A stretch of 38,370 nt of DNA from Pseudomonadales bacterium (GCA_022827425.1 JAJDSZ010000093.1:1-38370), one strand, 5' to 3'. Shown: positions 1 through 8,060, counted from the stretch's first letter. Notes: generated by a model not told the origin, from the letters alone. Numbers and translations are program-made.

Positions 1-1112
1 TTTTGTCCTTCCGCAATCCAGCGCTCTCCCAGTTTGATCTCGAATGCGGCCCAGCGTCCGTCCGCGGTTTCCACGATGGCGTCCACTTCAAGTCCGTCTT
101 TTTCCCGGTAGTGGTATACCCGTGCGTCCGCGGCCTGCGCATAAATCCGCAGGTCGCGGACCACCAGCGATTCGAACAGGAAACCGAAGTACTCAAGATC
201 GGCCAGCAGACGGTCCGGCGCAATGCCCAGGGCCGCCACGGCGAGCGAAGGGTCCGCGAAGTGACGCACCGCCGCCGCGCGAAGCCGGGTGCGCGAACGC
301 AAATTCGGAGACCAGGCCGGCTGGTCTTCCACAACCATCAGCCGGGTGAACGCTTCCAGATATTCCGCTGCCGTTTCCCGATTCAACTTTTGACCGTTCG
401 CGCCGCCGACATCGGCCGCCAGTTTACTTGTCGCAACAGGAGTTGCCACATTTCTTGCCAGCGACCTGAGCAATCGTTCCACCCTGATCGGATCGTGTGA
501 CTTGCCGCTCGCTTGCGAGATGTCGACGTGACAGATTTCCCTGACGTAGCCGCGATTGGCGCGAATTGCCGCAGCCAGGGGTTTGCCGACGTTTGCGGGC
601 CAACCACCGGTGCAGACGATTTCGGCGAGCGAGGAAATCGTCATTTCTTGCGGCACGGCGCTTTGAGGCTCGCTCCGCAGCAGTTTGGCAAGTGAAATTC
701 GGTTCGATGACTGCCCTGACTCGCTCAAAGCGCAGGGCCGCATTCTCAACCGGGAAAAGCGGCCCGCTCCAGAGTGCCGGGTATGGTCGTCGGCGGGTTT
801 TGCGGAGCCGGTGAGAATGAACTGGCCCGGAGCGCGTCTCCGGTCAACTTCATGCCGCACATGATTCCAGATCTTCGGTGCGAGTTGCCATTCGTCGATC
901 AAACGTGGCGTTTCACCGGCCAGCACTGTTCCAACATCCAGATCGACCATCCGTTTCGCGTTTTCGTCACGGTCGAGTCGTACCTCGCTTGCCGCCGCGC
1001 GCAATGCGGTTTCGGTTTTCCCACAAGCTTTCGGGCCTTCAATGAGTACCGCTCCGGTTGCTTCGAGCAGCAGGGACAGTTCCGCGTCGACGATTCTGGG
1101 AAGATATTCCAT
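1..1112 (-). CDS. AAA ATPase with DUF4143 domain (C-terminus cut by window edge)
   Basis: The frame is open from the ATG at 1112 to the left edge, giving about 370 residues of a family that usually has 390-430, so only the last few dozen are missing. The Walker A motif is GPKACGKT (residues 26-33) and a Walker B-like LIDEWQ is at 71-76, both typical of the AAA_14/DUF4143 family. The C-terminal part carries FESLVVRDLR and an EVDAIVE...AFEIKLG pattern, which fits the PD-(D/E)XK-like fold assigned to DUF4143. The cellular role of the family is poorly known; members are abundant, often accessory, and often decayed. No frameshift is visible. No clear Shine-Dalgarno precedes the ATG, but the usual N-terminus of the family (YLPRIVD) supports this start. 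It is divergent from the molybdenum hydroxylase genes. Confidence 0.85.
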   Translation of the reverse strand, partial: MEYLPRIVDAELSLLLEATGAVLIEGPKACGKTETALRAAASEVRLDRDENAKRMVDLDVGTVLAGETPRLIDEWQLAPKIWNHVRHEVDRRRAPGQFILTGSAKPADDHTRHSGAGRFSRLRMRPCALSESGQSSNRISLAKLLRSEPQSAVPQEMTISSLAEIVCTGGWPANVGKPLAAAIRANRGYVREICHVDISQASGKSHDPIRVERLLRSLARNVATPVATSKLAADVGGANGQKLNRETAAEYLEAFTRLMVVEDQPAWSPNLRSRTRLRAAAVRHFADPSLAVAALGIAPDRLLADLEYFGFLFESLVVRDLRIYAQAADARVYHYREKDGLEVDAIVETADGRWAAFEIKLGERWIAEGQ

Positions 1113-1185
1113 GGTCAAGAAAACTATGTGCTGAATTGACGATTCGGGCCACCGGGCTACGAAATCGATCGTTTTCCGATCTCTC

Positions 1186-1300
1186 AACCGATGATTTGTC
1201 GAGATTTTAACCGGCGATTTGTCGAAAAATCAACCGGCGATTTGTCGAACGTTCATCCGGTGATTTGGCGAAAATCCGATAGGCGGTTTATCAAGTCCGC
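1186..1300. repeat. Tandem array of five 23-bp repeats
   Basis: Five consecutive 23-bp units begin at 1186, 1209, 1232, 1255 and 1278. The shared core is CCGGCGATTTGTCGAA. Units 2 and 3 are nearly identical in their first 17 bases; units 1, 4 and 5 drift, and a sixth degenerate unit may begin at 1301. The array lies in the divergent gap between the DUF4143 ATPase and the molybdenum hydroxylase operon. There are no unique spacers, so it is not a CRISPR. Its role is unknown: it could be an array of protein-binding sites or a relic of slippage. Confidence 0.75.
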
Positions 1301-1321
1301 AACTCCGATTCGTCACCGATG

Positions 1322-1351
1322 TTGCTTCGCGCCGCGACTTCCGCATATAGT
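1322..1351 (+). promoter_or_regulatory. Candidate sigma70 promoter of the molybdenum hydroxylase operon
   Basis: A good -10 (TATAGT, 1346-1351) lies 18 bp downstream of a weak -35 (TTGCTT, 1322-1327). It sits just after the 23-bp repeat array and about 40 bp before the first ATG of the operon. This is a motif match only. Confidence 0.35.
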
Positions 1352-1393
1352 CAGAAACCCCGCATGATGTTCCCGGCTTAGAGGAGCAGCCTT

Positions 1394-2035
1394 ATGAATT
1401 CCGATTCGTTCGACCCGGAGGCGGAAAAGCAGGCGGTCGCGCCTGATGCGCCCGAGTCGCCGTCGCGCCGCGAGTTTCTCGAAACCACCGGCGCCACCGT
1501 GGCGGCTTCCACCGTCGTCTCTTTCGCCACGCCGGCCATGGCGCAGTCCGCCGATACGGCAGCGCCGCGCACCGCGATTTCAGTCAGCGTCAACGGCGTC
1601 CGGCATGAAGTCGAAGTGGAAGACCGCTGGACCCTGGCGGAATTGCTGCGCGACGCAATTGGCCTGACCGGCACCAAGATCGGCTGTGACCGCAGCGAAT
1701 GCGGCGCTTGTACGGTGCTGATGAACGGCGCGCCGGTGTATTCCTGCAGCCAGCTTGCAGTCTGGGCCGACGGCGCCGAGATTCGCACGGTGGAAGGACT
1801 GGCGCGGAACGGCGAGTTGACGCCGTTGCAGCAGGCCTTCGTCGACAATAACGCGCCGCAATGCGGTTTCTGCACATCCGGCCAGTTGATGTCCGCCACC
1901 GCTTTGCTTGCGGCCAATCCGAGCCCGACCGCAGACGAAGCCCGGGCGGCCCTGGTCGGCAATCTGTGCCGCTGTTCCAACTACAACGCCATCGTCGAAG
2001 CGGTTGTCGCGGCCGGCGAGGGAGGTGTGGCATGA
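1394..2035 (+). CDS. Tat-exported [2Fe-2S] subunit of a xanthine-dehydrogenase-family molybdenum hydroxylase
   Basis: This is the small electron-transfer subunit (213 aa) of a three-part molybdenum hydroxylase. It begins with a Tat signal: SRREFLE with the twin arginines at residues 25-26, a hydrophobic stretch, and a likely cut after ATPAMA (residue 50). The plant-ferredoxin motif is CDRSECGAC plus a later Cys, and the C-terminal helical domain has CGFC...CRC, so both [2Fe-2S] sites are complete. The start follows GAGGAG at 1381-1386 with ideal spacing. The stop overlaps the ATG of the Mo subunit by 4 bp, implying translational coupling. A Tat signal on this subunit alone recalls PaoA of the E. 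coli periplasmic aldehyde oxidoreductase. The substrate cannot be read from the sequence; aldehyde or N-heterocycle oxidation are both possible. Confidence 0.9.
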   Translation: MNSDSFDPEAEKQAVAPDAPESPSRREFLETTGATVAASTVVSFATPAMAQSADTAAPRTAISVSVNGVRHEVEVEDRWTLAELLRDAIGLTGTKIGCDRSECGACTVLMNGAPVYSCSQLAVWADGAEIRTVEGLARNGELTPLQQAFVDNNAPQCGFCTSGQLMSATALLAANPSPTADEARAALVGNLCRCSNYNAIVEAVVAAGEGGVA

Positions 2036-4203
2036 CGCAGCCAACCCGAATCGGCCTTGAGCCACTGGAGACGATCGGCAACGATACCCCTCGCATCGAC
2101 GCGGTCGAACGCGTTACCGGCGCGGCGCAATTCACCCGGGACGTCAAACTGCCCGGCATGGTCTACGCGCGGGTGCTGCGCAGCCCGCATCCTCATGCTC
2201 GCATCGTCTCCATCGATGTTTCCGCGGCTCTGGCCCTGCCCGGCGTACTCGACGTGATCACCCACGAGACCAGCCCCATCGTCTGGGGCTCGGGATGTGT
2301 TTCGGGAGGGCGGCAATACAACGACCCGATCAAGGACGCGACCATTCACCGGCGCTATATCTTCAACAATCCGGTGCGTTGCGTGGGCGATTCGGTCGCG
2401 GCAGTGGCCGCCACCGACCGCAATATCGCCGAGGCGGCGCTGGACTTGATCGAAGTCGAATACGAGGAACTGCCGTTCGTGCTCGAACCCGAGGAAGCGC
2501 TGGCGGATGACGCGCCCCGCATCTGGCCTGAAGGCAACATGTGCCCGGACACACGCAATCAGTTCGAGCCGATGACTTCGCGCATCGGCGACGTGGAAGC
2601 GGGATTCGCCGAAGCGGATCGGATTTTCGAACAGCGCTACGAGACCGGTTTCGTGCACAATGCCCAGATGGAGCCGCGTTGCGCGCTGGCGACCTGGGAA
2701 GGCGACAAGCTGACCTTGTACACGCCGTCCCAGGGGATTTCCAATTGCCGCCACGATACCGCCCGCGATCTCGGCCTGCAGGATCACCAGGTGCGCATCA
2801 TCGCCCAATACATGGGCGGCGGCTTTGGCAACAAGAACCAGAACCAGGACGCCGATCTGGTCGCGGCGGAACTGTCGCGCCGCATCGGCCGGCCGGTCAT
2901 GCTCGAATACACCCGCCGTGACGACTGGCTCGGCGTGCATGGCCGCTGGCCCACGGTGCAGGAATACCGGGTAGGGGTGAAGGATGACGGCACTGTAACC
3001 GCCATGCAGTTGCGCGGCTATAGCGGCATGGGGCCTTATCGCAAGAATTCCGGCGGCATTTCCGGCATGGACTATTATGCTTGCCCCAATCGATTGCGGG
3101 AGATCTATCCGGTCTATACCAATCGCACGACCTCAGGCAATTTCCGCGCTCCGTCCGACCCGCATGGCGTCTATGGCGTCGAGTCGATCATGGACGACAT
3201 CGCCTACGAAATGGGCATCGACCCGGTGGATTTCGCGCTCCGGAACATGCGCCGGCCCACCGAGGAAATGCAGTTCACCAACTACCTGCTGGAAGAGGTC
3301 ATCACCACCGGAGCGGAACAATTCGACTGGCAGGCCCGGCGGCGGGTCCAGCCCGGCTCGGACGAAGGCCCGCTCAAGAGCGGCGCCGGCTTCTCCTTCA
3401 TGATGTTCCGCGCCGGCCTCGGCACGAGCAGCGCCGTGGTGCGGGTCGATTCGCAAGGACAATACATCTTGTACGTCGGCGTGACCGACATCGGTCCCGG
3501 CGCCAAGACCACCATGGGAATGATAGCCGCCGAAGCTCTCGGCGTACCGTTGTCCCGGGTCGAAGTGGTCTGGGGCGATACCGACCGCACACCGTATTCG
3601 GTGGGCGAATCCGGCAGCCGCACGACGATCATGACCGGCTACGCGGTGGTTCAGGCCGCGGAGAATCTGAAACGGCAAATCGCCGATCGCGGCATGCCGG
3701 ACGGCGCGGACGTGCTGATCGGCACGGCGACTCCCGTGCCGACTACGGACGGGCTGATACGTCAATGCTTCGCCGCCCACTTCGTCGAAGTGGAAGTCGA
3801 TATGCGCATGGGTACGACCCGGGTGCTGAAATACACCGCGGTGCACGAATCCGGCCGTATCATCAATCCGACCACGGCCAGGGACCAGATTCGCGGCGCG
3901 GCAATCCAGGGCATCGGCCAGGCGCTGCACGAGGATCTGCTCTACGACCCGCGCAACGGGCAGCCGCTCAGTCCGGGTTATTACCGGGGGCGGCATCTGA
4001 CGCACCAGGACATTCCCGATATCGACGTGACCTTCATCGAGACCGACGACGGCTACGGGCCGTTCGGCGCCAAGACCGCCGGCGAGTCCGGCATCATTCT
4101 CGCGCCGGCGGCGGTCGCCAACGCGGTGGCGAACGCCACAGGCCGGCGCATGCGGTCCTTGCCGATCACGCGGGACAAGCTACTGCAGGAGGTTTCGGCA
4201 TGA
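2032..4203 (+). CDS. Molybdopterin-binding catalytic subunit, xanthine dehydrogenase family
   Basis: Large catalytic subunit of about 723 aa, close in size to PaoC-type subunits. Visible motifs are the N-terminal domain (DAVERVTGAAQFTRDV), the cofactor-binding GGGFGNK near residue 263, GESGSR near 525, and the base-providing Glu in KTAGESG at residue 685, which is the conserved catalytic glutamate of the family. The frame stays open far upstream, but the ATG at 2032, overlapping the stop of the Fe-S gene as ATGA, matches the normal N-terminus of the family. The gene overlaps the FAD subunit by 4 bp. The subunit has no signal of its own and would be carried out by the Tat signal of its partner. 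Gene order here is FeS-Mo-FAD, not the FeS-FAD-Mo order of E. coli paoABC, and no PaoD/XdhC-type maturation factor is adjacent. Confidence 0.9.
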   Translation: MTQPTRIGLEPLETIGNDTPRIDAVERVTGAAQFTRDVKLPGMVYARVLRSPHPHARIVSIDVSAALALPGVLDVITHETSPIVWGSGCVSGGRQYNDPIKDATIHRRYIFNNPVRCVGDSVAAVAATDRNIAEAALDLIEVEYEELPFVLEPEEALADDAPRIWPEGNMCPDTRNQFEPMTSRIGDVEAGFAEADRIFEQRYETGFVHNAQMEPRCALATWEGDKLTLYTPSQGISNCRHDTARDLGLQDHQVRIIAQYMGGGFGNKNQNQDADLVAAELSRRIGRPVMLEYTRRDDWLGVHGRWPTVQEYRVGVKDDGTVTAMQLRGYSGMGPYRKNSGGISGMDYYACPNRLREIYPVYTNRTTSGNFRAPSDPHGVYGVESIMDDIAYEMGIDPVDFALRNMRRPTEEMQFTNYLLEEVITTGAEQFDWQARRRVQPGSDEGPLKSGAGFSFMMFRAGLGTSSAVVRVDSQGQYILYVGVTDIGPGAKTTMGMIAAEALGVPLSRVEVVWGDTDRTPYSVGESGSRTTIMTGYAVVQAAENLKRQIADRGMPDGADVLIGTATPVPTTDGLIRQCFAAHFVEVEVDMRMGTTRVLKYTAVHESGRIINPTTARDQIRGAAIQGIGQALHEDLLYDPRNGQPLSPGYYRGRHLTHQDIPDIDVTFIETDDGYGPFGAKTAGESGIILAPAAVANAVANATGRRMRSLPITRDKLLQEVSA

Positions 4204-5186
4204 GAGCGCTGAGCAATCACGACGCAAGCAGTATCTCGGATGCGGTCCAGGCCGCGGCCCGGGCGCGGGCCGAAGGTCGAATCCCTGCTTTCTCCGGCGG
4301 TGGCACGGACCTGCTGCAGCAGGTCAAGGACGGTACGGACCCGGCGAATGTCATCATCAATCTGCGCAGCGTGGACGAGGCGCGGGAGATCGAGGAAGGC
4401 GCCGGCGGAATTTCCATCGGCGGACTGGCGACATTGGCCCAGGTGATGGACGCCGCCGCCGTGCGCACTCGCTTGCCGGCGCTGGCCCAGGCCGCCGAAA
4501 GCGTCGGCACGCCACAGATTCGCAATGTGGCCACCGTCGCCGGCAACATGACCCAGCGCCCCTGGTGCTGGTATTACCGCAATGGTTTCAATTGCTTCAA
4601 ATCCGGCGGCGACGAGTGTTTCTCGGTCAACGGCGAAAACGGCCAGCACGCCATTTTCGGCGGCGGTCCGAGCTTCATCGTGCATCCGTCCGACCTTGCG
4701 CCGGTGCTGGTTGCTTTCGAAGCGGTTTTCCAGCTCGCCGGCCCGGACGGCGAACGCGAAGTCCCGGCGGCGGAGTTCTTCGTGCTGCCCAGGGTAGATC
4801 CGGTCAACGAGAACGTGCTCGGCGAGTCGGAAATGCTCGCGCGAATCCTCGTGCCCTCATTGGCTGAAAATACCGTGAGCAGTTATTACAAGGTCATGGA
4901 TCGGGCGGCCTGGACCCATGCCGAAATCGGCGTGGCCACGGTAATCCAGCGCGACGGCAATGCCGTGGTGGACGCCCGCGTGGTGCTTTCGGGCGTGGCG
5001 CCGATTCCCTGGCGGCTGCGCGCGGTCGAGGAATTCCTCACCGGCAGGCAGATTACCGCCGAAGTGGCGCAGGAGGCCGGAAACATGTCGATCGGGGACG
5101 CCCAGCCGTTGGCGAATAACCGCCACAAGTTGCCCATGACCAGCGCCGCCGTGGAACGCGCCATCATCGGACTGGCGGCGGGGTGA
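4200..5186 (+). CDS. FAD-binding subunit M of the molybdenum hydroxylase, with incomplete [4Fe-4S] loop
   Basis: Medium, FAD-binding subunit (328 aa). The flavin-binding SGGGTDLL near residue 33 and NVATVAGN in the FAD_binding_5 domain are present, followed by a CO-dehydrogenase flavoprotein C-terminal domain. Between them is the loop that in PaoB and HcrB relatives holds an extra [4Fe-4S] cluster. Cys123 (WCWYYR), Cys132 and Cys140 are kept, but the fourth ligand, which in related sequences lies in a GPCY.VHPS context, is Ser158 here (GPSF.VHPS). The cluster may therefore be absent, altered or Ser-ligated. The start ATG overlaps the Mo-subunit stop. A much longer open frame exists upstream, but it only shadows the Mo gene. 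Confidence 0.9.
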   Translation: MRALSNHDASSISDAVQAAARARAEGRIPAFSGGGTDLLQQVKDGTDPANVIINLRSVDEAREIEEGAGGISIGGLATLAQVMDAAAVRTRLPALAQAAESVGTPQIRNVATVAGNMTQRPWCWYYRNGFNCFKSGGDECFSVNGENGQHAIFGGGPSFIVHPSDLAPVLVAFEAVFQLAGPDGEREVPAAEFFVLPRVDPVNENVLGESEMLARILVPSLAENTVSSYYKVMDRAAWTHAEIGVATVIQRDGNAVVDARVVLSGVAPIPWRLRAVEEFLTGRQITAEVAQEAGNMSIGDAQPLANNRHKLPMTSAAVERAIIGLAAG

Positions 5187-5192
5187 GGCCCG

Positions 5193-5278
5193 GTCGGCGC
5201 AGCCGACAAGAAGCGAAGCTTCTTGAGGTCCGAACGACTTGCCAAGGATGGCAAGGCTGGGGTCAATCGAAGTCGATT
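5193..5278. repeat. Run of four perfect stem-loops
   Basis: Four short perfect inverted repeats follow one another after the stop of the FAD subunit: GTCGGC/GCCGAC (5193-5207), AAGAAGC/GCTTCTT with a GAA loop (5208-5224), CTTGCC/GGCAAG (5238-5255) and AATCGA/TCGATT (5265-5278). None is followed by a T-run, so a simple intrinsic terminator is unlikely. They may form an RNA-stabilising or REP-like intergenic structure at the end of the operon. Confidence 0.6.
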
Positions 5279-5346
5279 AATCCGCGCCAGGGACGGCGTG
5301 TATGATCTATCTGGCGTTTGGCTAATGGTATGAAACGAGAACCGCA

Positions 5347-5718
5347 ATGAAACGCAGGGATTTCCTGTTCCTCACTCACGCTGGAGACGATTGCCTGCGC
5401 CTCTCCTGCCAGCAACTGTACATGCATTACCGCGATCTGACGCGGGCGGAATCGGATACTGCCAATGCGTCGGCCGAACACGCCGAATGGTGGGCGGGCG
5501 AGCCCGAATCCGAGCTTGCGCTGGAGTCGCCGGAGTCGTTTTTTCGCCGCCTCGGCGAAGCGCTGCATGGCAAGCGCAGGCTCGAACTGGCCGATAAGGA
5601 ATGGCTCGGTGATGCCGGATTGCGGCGGCAAATCGAACAGGTATTAAACGCGTTTCGCGCAGCCGGCGGCGAAGTCGTATTGGCGTCTCAGGCGAAAACC
5701 GAGGAGACAGTGGCATGA
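5347..5718 (+). CDS. Small hypothetical protein
   Basis: A 123-aa protein of no family that I recognise. It begins MKRRDFLFLT, which looks like a Tat motif, but no hydrophobic stretch follows, so export is doubtful. It is charged, with CQQLYMHYRDL near residue 23, a helical middle (ESFFRRLGEAL) and a C-terminal LRRQIEQVLNAF helix. The last codon overlaps the ATG of the BON lipoprotein gene (ATGA, 5715-5718), so the two are almost certainly co-translated. The initiation site is weak (GAGAA at about 10 bp). The overlap with a convincing lipoprotein and a coding-like composition support a real gene. Confidence 0.65.
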   Translation: MKRRDFLFLTHAGDDCLRLSCQQLYMHYRDLTRAESDTANASAEHAEWWAGEPESELALESPESFFRRLGEALHGKRRLELADKEWLGDAGLRRQIEQVLNAFRAAGGEVVLASQAKTEETVA

Positions 5719-6056
5719 AACGATTCGGAAGCCTGCCGGCGCTTTTCGCATGCGGCCTCCTCCTGTTCGCAGGCTGCGGCCCGCAACAATCCGGCGCCGG
5801 CCCCGCACCTGACACTGATCGGGAATTGGCGGGCCGCGTGCAGGCGGCGCTGGAGTCCGCAAGCGATTTGCCGCGGGAATTGTCGGTCGAGGTAAGCGAT
5901 GGCGTGGTCCTGATCTCCGGCGCGCTCGCCTGCGAGGATTGCGGCGGCAACCGCACGCCCGGCAACATCGGAACGATCCAGCAATCCCTCGGAACCGTCG
6001 TGCGCGCCGTCCCCGGTGTCACGGAAGTGCAGTTCCAGCTCGATTACTCCCAGTAG
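5715..6056 (+). CDS. BON-domain-like lipoprotein
   Basis: 113 aa. The N-terminus is a lipoprotein signal with lipobox LFAGC, so the mature protein would be anchored by its N-terminal Cys. The rest resembles a single BON-type domain: an amphipathic helix (RELAGRVQAALE), then beta segments SVEVSDGVVLISG and a final VPGVTEVQFQL. BON domains (OsmY family) are thought to bind membranes or phospholipid. A CEDCGG pair in the middle is unusual for BON and could form a disulfide. It is coupled by a 4-bp overlap to the upstream small protein. The specific role is unknown. Confidence 0.7.
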   Translation: MKRFGSLPALFACGLLLFAGCGPQQSGAGPAPDTDRELAGRVQAALESASDLPRELSVEVSDGVVLISGALACEDCGGNRTPGNIGTIQQSLGTVVRAVPGVTEVQFQLDYSQ

Positions 6057-6156
6057 ATAAGCTTCGAAAAAACGAGCAAAAAGGCGAAAAATGCGTGATA
6101 TGTTCTTTTATTCGAATATTATGGATGTTGGAGAGATCGGTCGCATTGATGCTTTC

Positions 6157-6225
6157 TTGCTTACATTCCATAAAGTGTTATTATTCGTATCTAACTCCCA
6201 AAAAACGGAGATAAGTACGAAATAA
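6157..6225 (+). promoter_or_regulatory. hipBA promoter with overlapping inverted-repeat operator
   Basis: A -35 (TTGCTT, 6157-6162), a 16-bp spacer and a -10 (TATTAT, 6179-6184) precede hipB in an AT-rich gap. An imperfect palindrome, arms 6181-6198 and 6207-6225, overlaps the -10. Its centre is CTCC-N8-GGAG, the same 8-bp spacing as the TATCC-N8-GGATA operator known for E. coli HipB. This suggests autorepression by HipB. Confidence 0.55.
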
Positions 6226-6233
6226 TATACACT

Positions 6234-6617
6234 ATGAACTCTAGAAAAAACGCATCCACCGCAATCGCCGAGGAGTTCGGGGGACGGTTGAAACGGACCC
6301 GGCTCAATCGGGACATGACACAGTCCGAGGTGGCGGAACGCGCGGGCGTTTCCAGGTTGGCGGTGCTCAACGCCGAAAAAGGCGATGTGCGGCTGAAAGT
6401 GCTGGTGGCGATCCTGTCCGCGCTTGATCTGGCCGGACAGTTGGACCTGTTCCTGCCGGGCCAGGACGTTTCTCCCATACAACTTGCGCGGCTCAAGGGC
6501 AAAACGCGGCAAAGAGCCTCGGGCCAGCGCAAGACCGGAACCGCGGAATCGGCGGATTGGTCGTTCCAGGTCCCCAGCATTGCGGGAGAGCGAAGCGGGG
6601 CGGAAGACCAGAACTGA
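6234..6617 (+). CDS. hipB: HipB-type antitoxin, XRE-family DNA-binding protein
   Basis: 127 aa. Residues about 16-70 form a Cro/CI helix-turn-helix (MTQSEVAERAGVSRLAVLNAEKG), followed by a basic tail of about 45 residues. It lies directly upstream of hipA: its TGA is immediately followed by the hipA ATG. In the family, HipB binds and neutralises HipA and represses the operon. No Shine-Dalgarno is seen before the ATG, so the start could be weakly translated. The surrounding DNA (6060-6233) is much more AT-rich than the window, as expected for an acquired module. Confidence 0.85.
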   Translation: MNSRKNASTAIAEEFGGRLKRTRLNRDMTQSEVAERAGVSRLAVLNAEKGDVRLKVLVAILSALDLAGQLDLFLPGQDVSPIQLARLKGKTRQRASGQRKTGTAESADWSFQVPSIAGERSGAEDQN

Positions 6618-7949
6618 ATGGGAGCCGCCGGAATGCTGCATCAGATCACCGAAGTCAGATACGGCGGGCGCCAGGTCGGAGCGGTCGGCCTGGATGCCGA
6701 CACCGGCATAGGCGCATTCGAGTACGCGCAATCATTCATCGAAAGCGGCATCGAGCTTGCGCCGATTCGCATGCCGCTGGCGAGCCGCGTGTACACGTTT
6801 CCTGAATTGGGGCGGGCGACTTTCGAAGGGCTGCCGGGACTGCTCGCGGATTCGCTGCCGGACGATTTCGGCAATTCGGTTCTCAATGAGTGGGCGGCCC
6901 GCCAGGGCCGGGCGGCGGACCGGATCAGCCCACTCGAAAAACTCCAGTACATCGGCAGGCGGGGCGTTGGCGCGCTGGAATTCGTCCCCGCCGCCAGGCT
7001 CAAGGGCCTGAACGCCTCCCGGAATCTGCAACTGGACCGGCTGGTGGAAATCGCCCAGGAAGTCCTCGACAGCCGCGCCGGTTTTCGCGTCGAAATGAGC
7101 GGCGGCGGGCGGGAAGACCGCGACGCCATGATGGCGCTGTTGTCCATCGGAACCAGCGCCGGCGGCGCCAGGCCCAAGGCGGTGGTCGCTTGCAATGATG
7201 ACTTTAGCAAGGTCAAGTCAGGACAGGTGGACGCGCCGGAAGGATTCGCCCATTACCTGCTGAAATTCGATGGCGTGAGCGAAAGCCGCCGGGGCCGGGA
7301 GTCCTTCGGCGACCCGCTCGGATACGGCGCGATGGAGTATGTCTACCACAAGATGGCCACGGCTTGCGGCATCAGCATGACGCCCTGCCATTTGCTGCGG
7401 GAAGGCGACCGGCGGCATTTCATCACCCGGCGATTTGATCGAAGCGGCAACCGGAAGTTTCACGTACAGACGCTGAATGGTCTGGCCCATGTGGATTACA
7501 AACAGCCCGGGTCCTTTTCCTACGCCGAACTGTTCGCCGTGCTGCGCAGGCTCGGCATGGCGGCCCCGGCGGCGGAACAACTGTTCCGGCGAATGGTGTT
7601 CAACATCGTTGCCAGAAACCACGACGACCATTCCAGGAATTTCGCCTTCCTGTACCGGAATGGCCGGTGGGAACTCGCCCCCGCCTACGATCTGGCCTAC
7701 AGCTACAAGCCCGGCAGCCGATGGACCCACAGCCACTGGATGACGCTGAACGGGAAGCGCGACGGCTTTGCCCGCGAGGATTTTCACGCCCTGGAAAAAC
7801 TCAGCCCGCTGTTCACCCGGGCGAGGGTCAACCGGATCATCGACGAAATCGTCCACCAGGTCTCGCAATGGCGCAGCCTTGCCGTGGAACACGAAGTGCC
7901 CGCCGTCCTCACGGAAACCGTCGAGGAGCATCTGCGCCTTGATCTGTGA
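6618..7949 (+). CDS. hipA: HipA-family serine/threonine kinase toxin
   Basis: 443 aa, normal length for HipA. The N-terminal subdomain is followed by the Gly-rich segment TSAGGARPKAVV, which corresponds to the ATP-binding and autophosphorylation region. The catalytic loop NHDDHSRNF holds the expected Asp and Asn, and APAYDL supplies the metal-binding Asp. All kinase signatures are therefore intact. Known HipA toxins phosphorylate tRNA synthetases such as GltX and induce growth arrest; the target here is unknown. An alternative start is ATG 6633. The gene ends 27 bp before an 84-bp inverted repeat. Confidence 0.9.
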   Translation: MGAAGMLHQITEVRYGGRQVGAVGLDADTGIGAFEYAQSFIESGIELAPIRMPLASRVYTFPELGRATFEGLPGLLADSLPDDFGNSVLNEWAARQGRAADRISPLEKLQYIGRRGVGALEFVPAARLKGLNASRNLQLDRLVEIAQEVLDSRAGFRVEMSGGGREDRDAMMALLSIGTSAGGARPKAVVACNDDFSKVKSGQVDAPEGFAHYLLKFDGVSESRRGRESFGDPLGYGAMEYVYHKMATACGISMTPCHLLREGDRRHFITRRFDRSGNRKFHVQTLNGLAHVDYKQPGSFSYAELFAVLRRLGMAAPAAEQLFRRMVFNIVARNHDDHSRNFAFLYRNGRWELAPAYDLAYSYKPGSRWTHSHWMTLNGKRDGFAREDFHALEKLSPLFTRARVNRIIDEIVHQVSQWRSLAVEHEVPAVLTETVEEHLRLDL

Positions 7950-7976
7950 CCTGGGCCGGGAATGCTGGTCCCCATT

Positions 7977-8060
7977 GTCATTCCGCGCGCAGTCGCAGAA
8001 TCTCCCTGGGGGGCCACCGCATGAGATTCTGCGACTCCGCTTCGCTACGCGCGGAATGAC
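7977..8060. repeat. 84-bp asymmetric inverted repeat, copy 1
   Basis: The left arm is 28 nt (7977-8004), the loop 18 nt and the right arm 38 nt (8023-8060). The outer ends are GTCATTCCGCGCG and its complement. The long arm carries about 10 extra bases (TAGCGAAGCG) inside an otherwise matching stem. It lies between hipA and the MFS gene. See copies 2-4 at 9542, 17967 and 27966. Confidence 0.85.

Noticed and set aside
1186-1300. Possible CRISPR array
   Set aside because: The 23-bp units are directly adjacent with no unique spacers, and there are no cas genes.
3081-4199. Upstream extension of the FAD-subunit frame to about 701 residues
   Set aside because: The extension is Arg/His-rich and overlaps the Mo subunit in another frame; the ATG at 4200 matches the family start.
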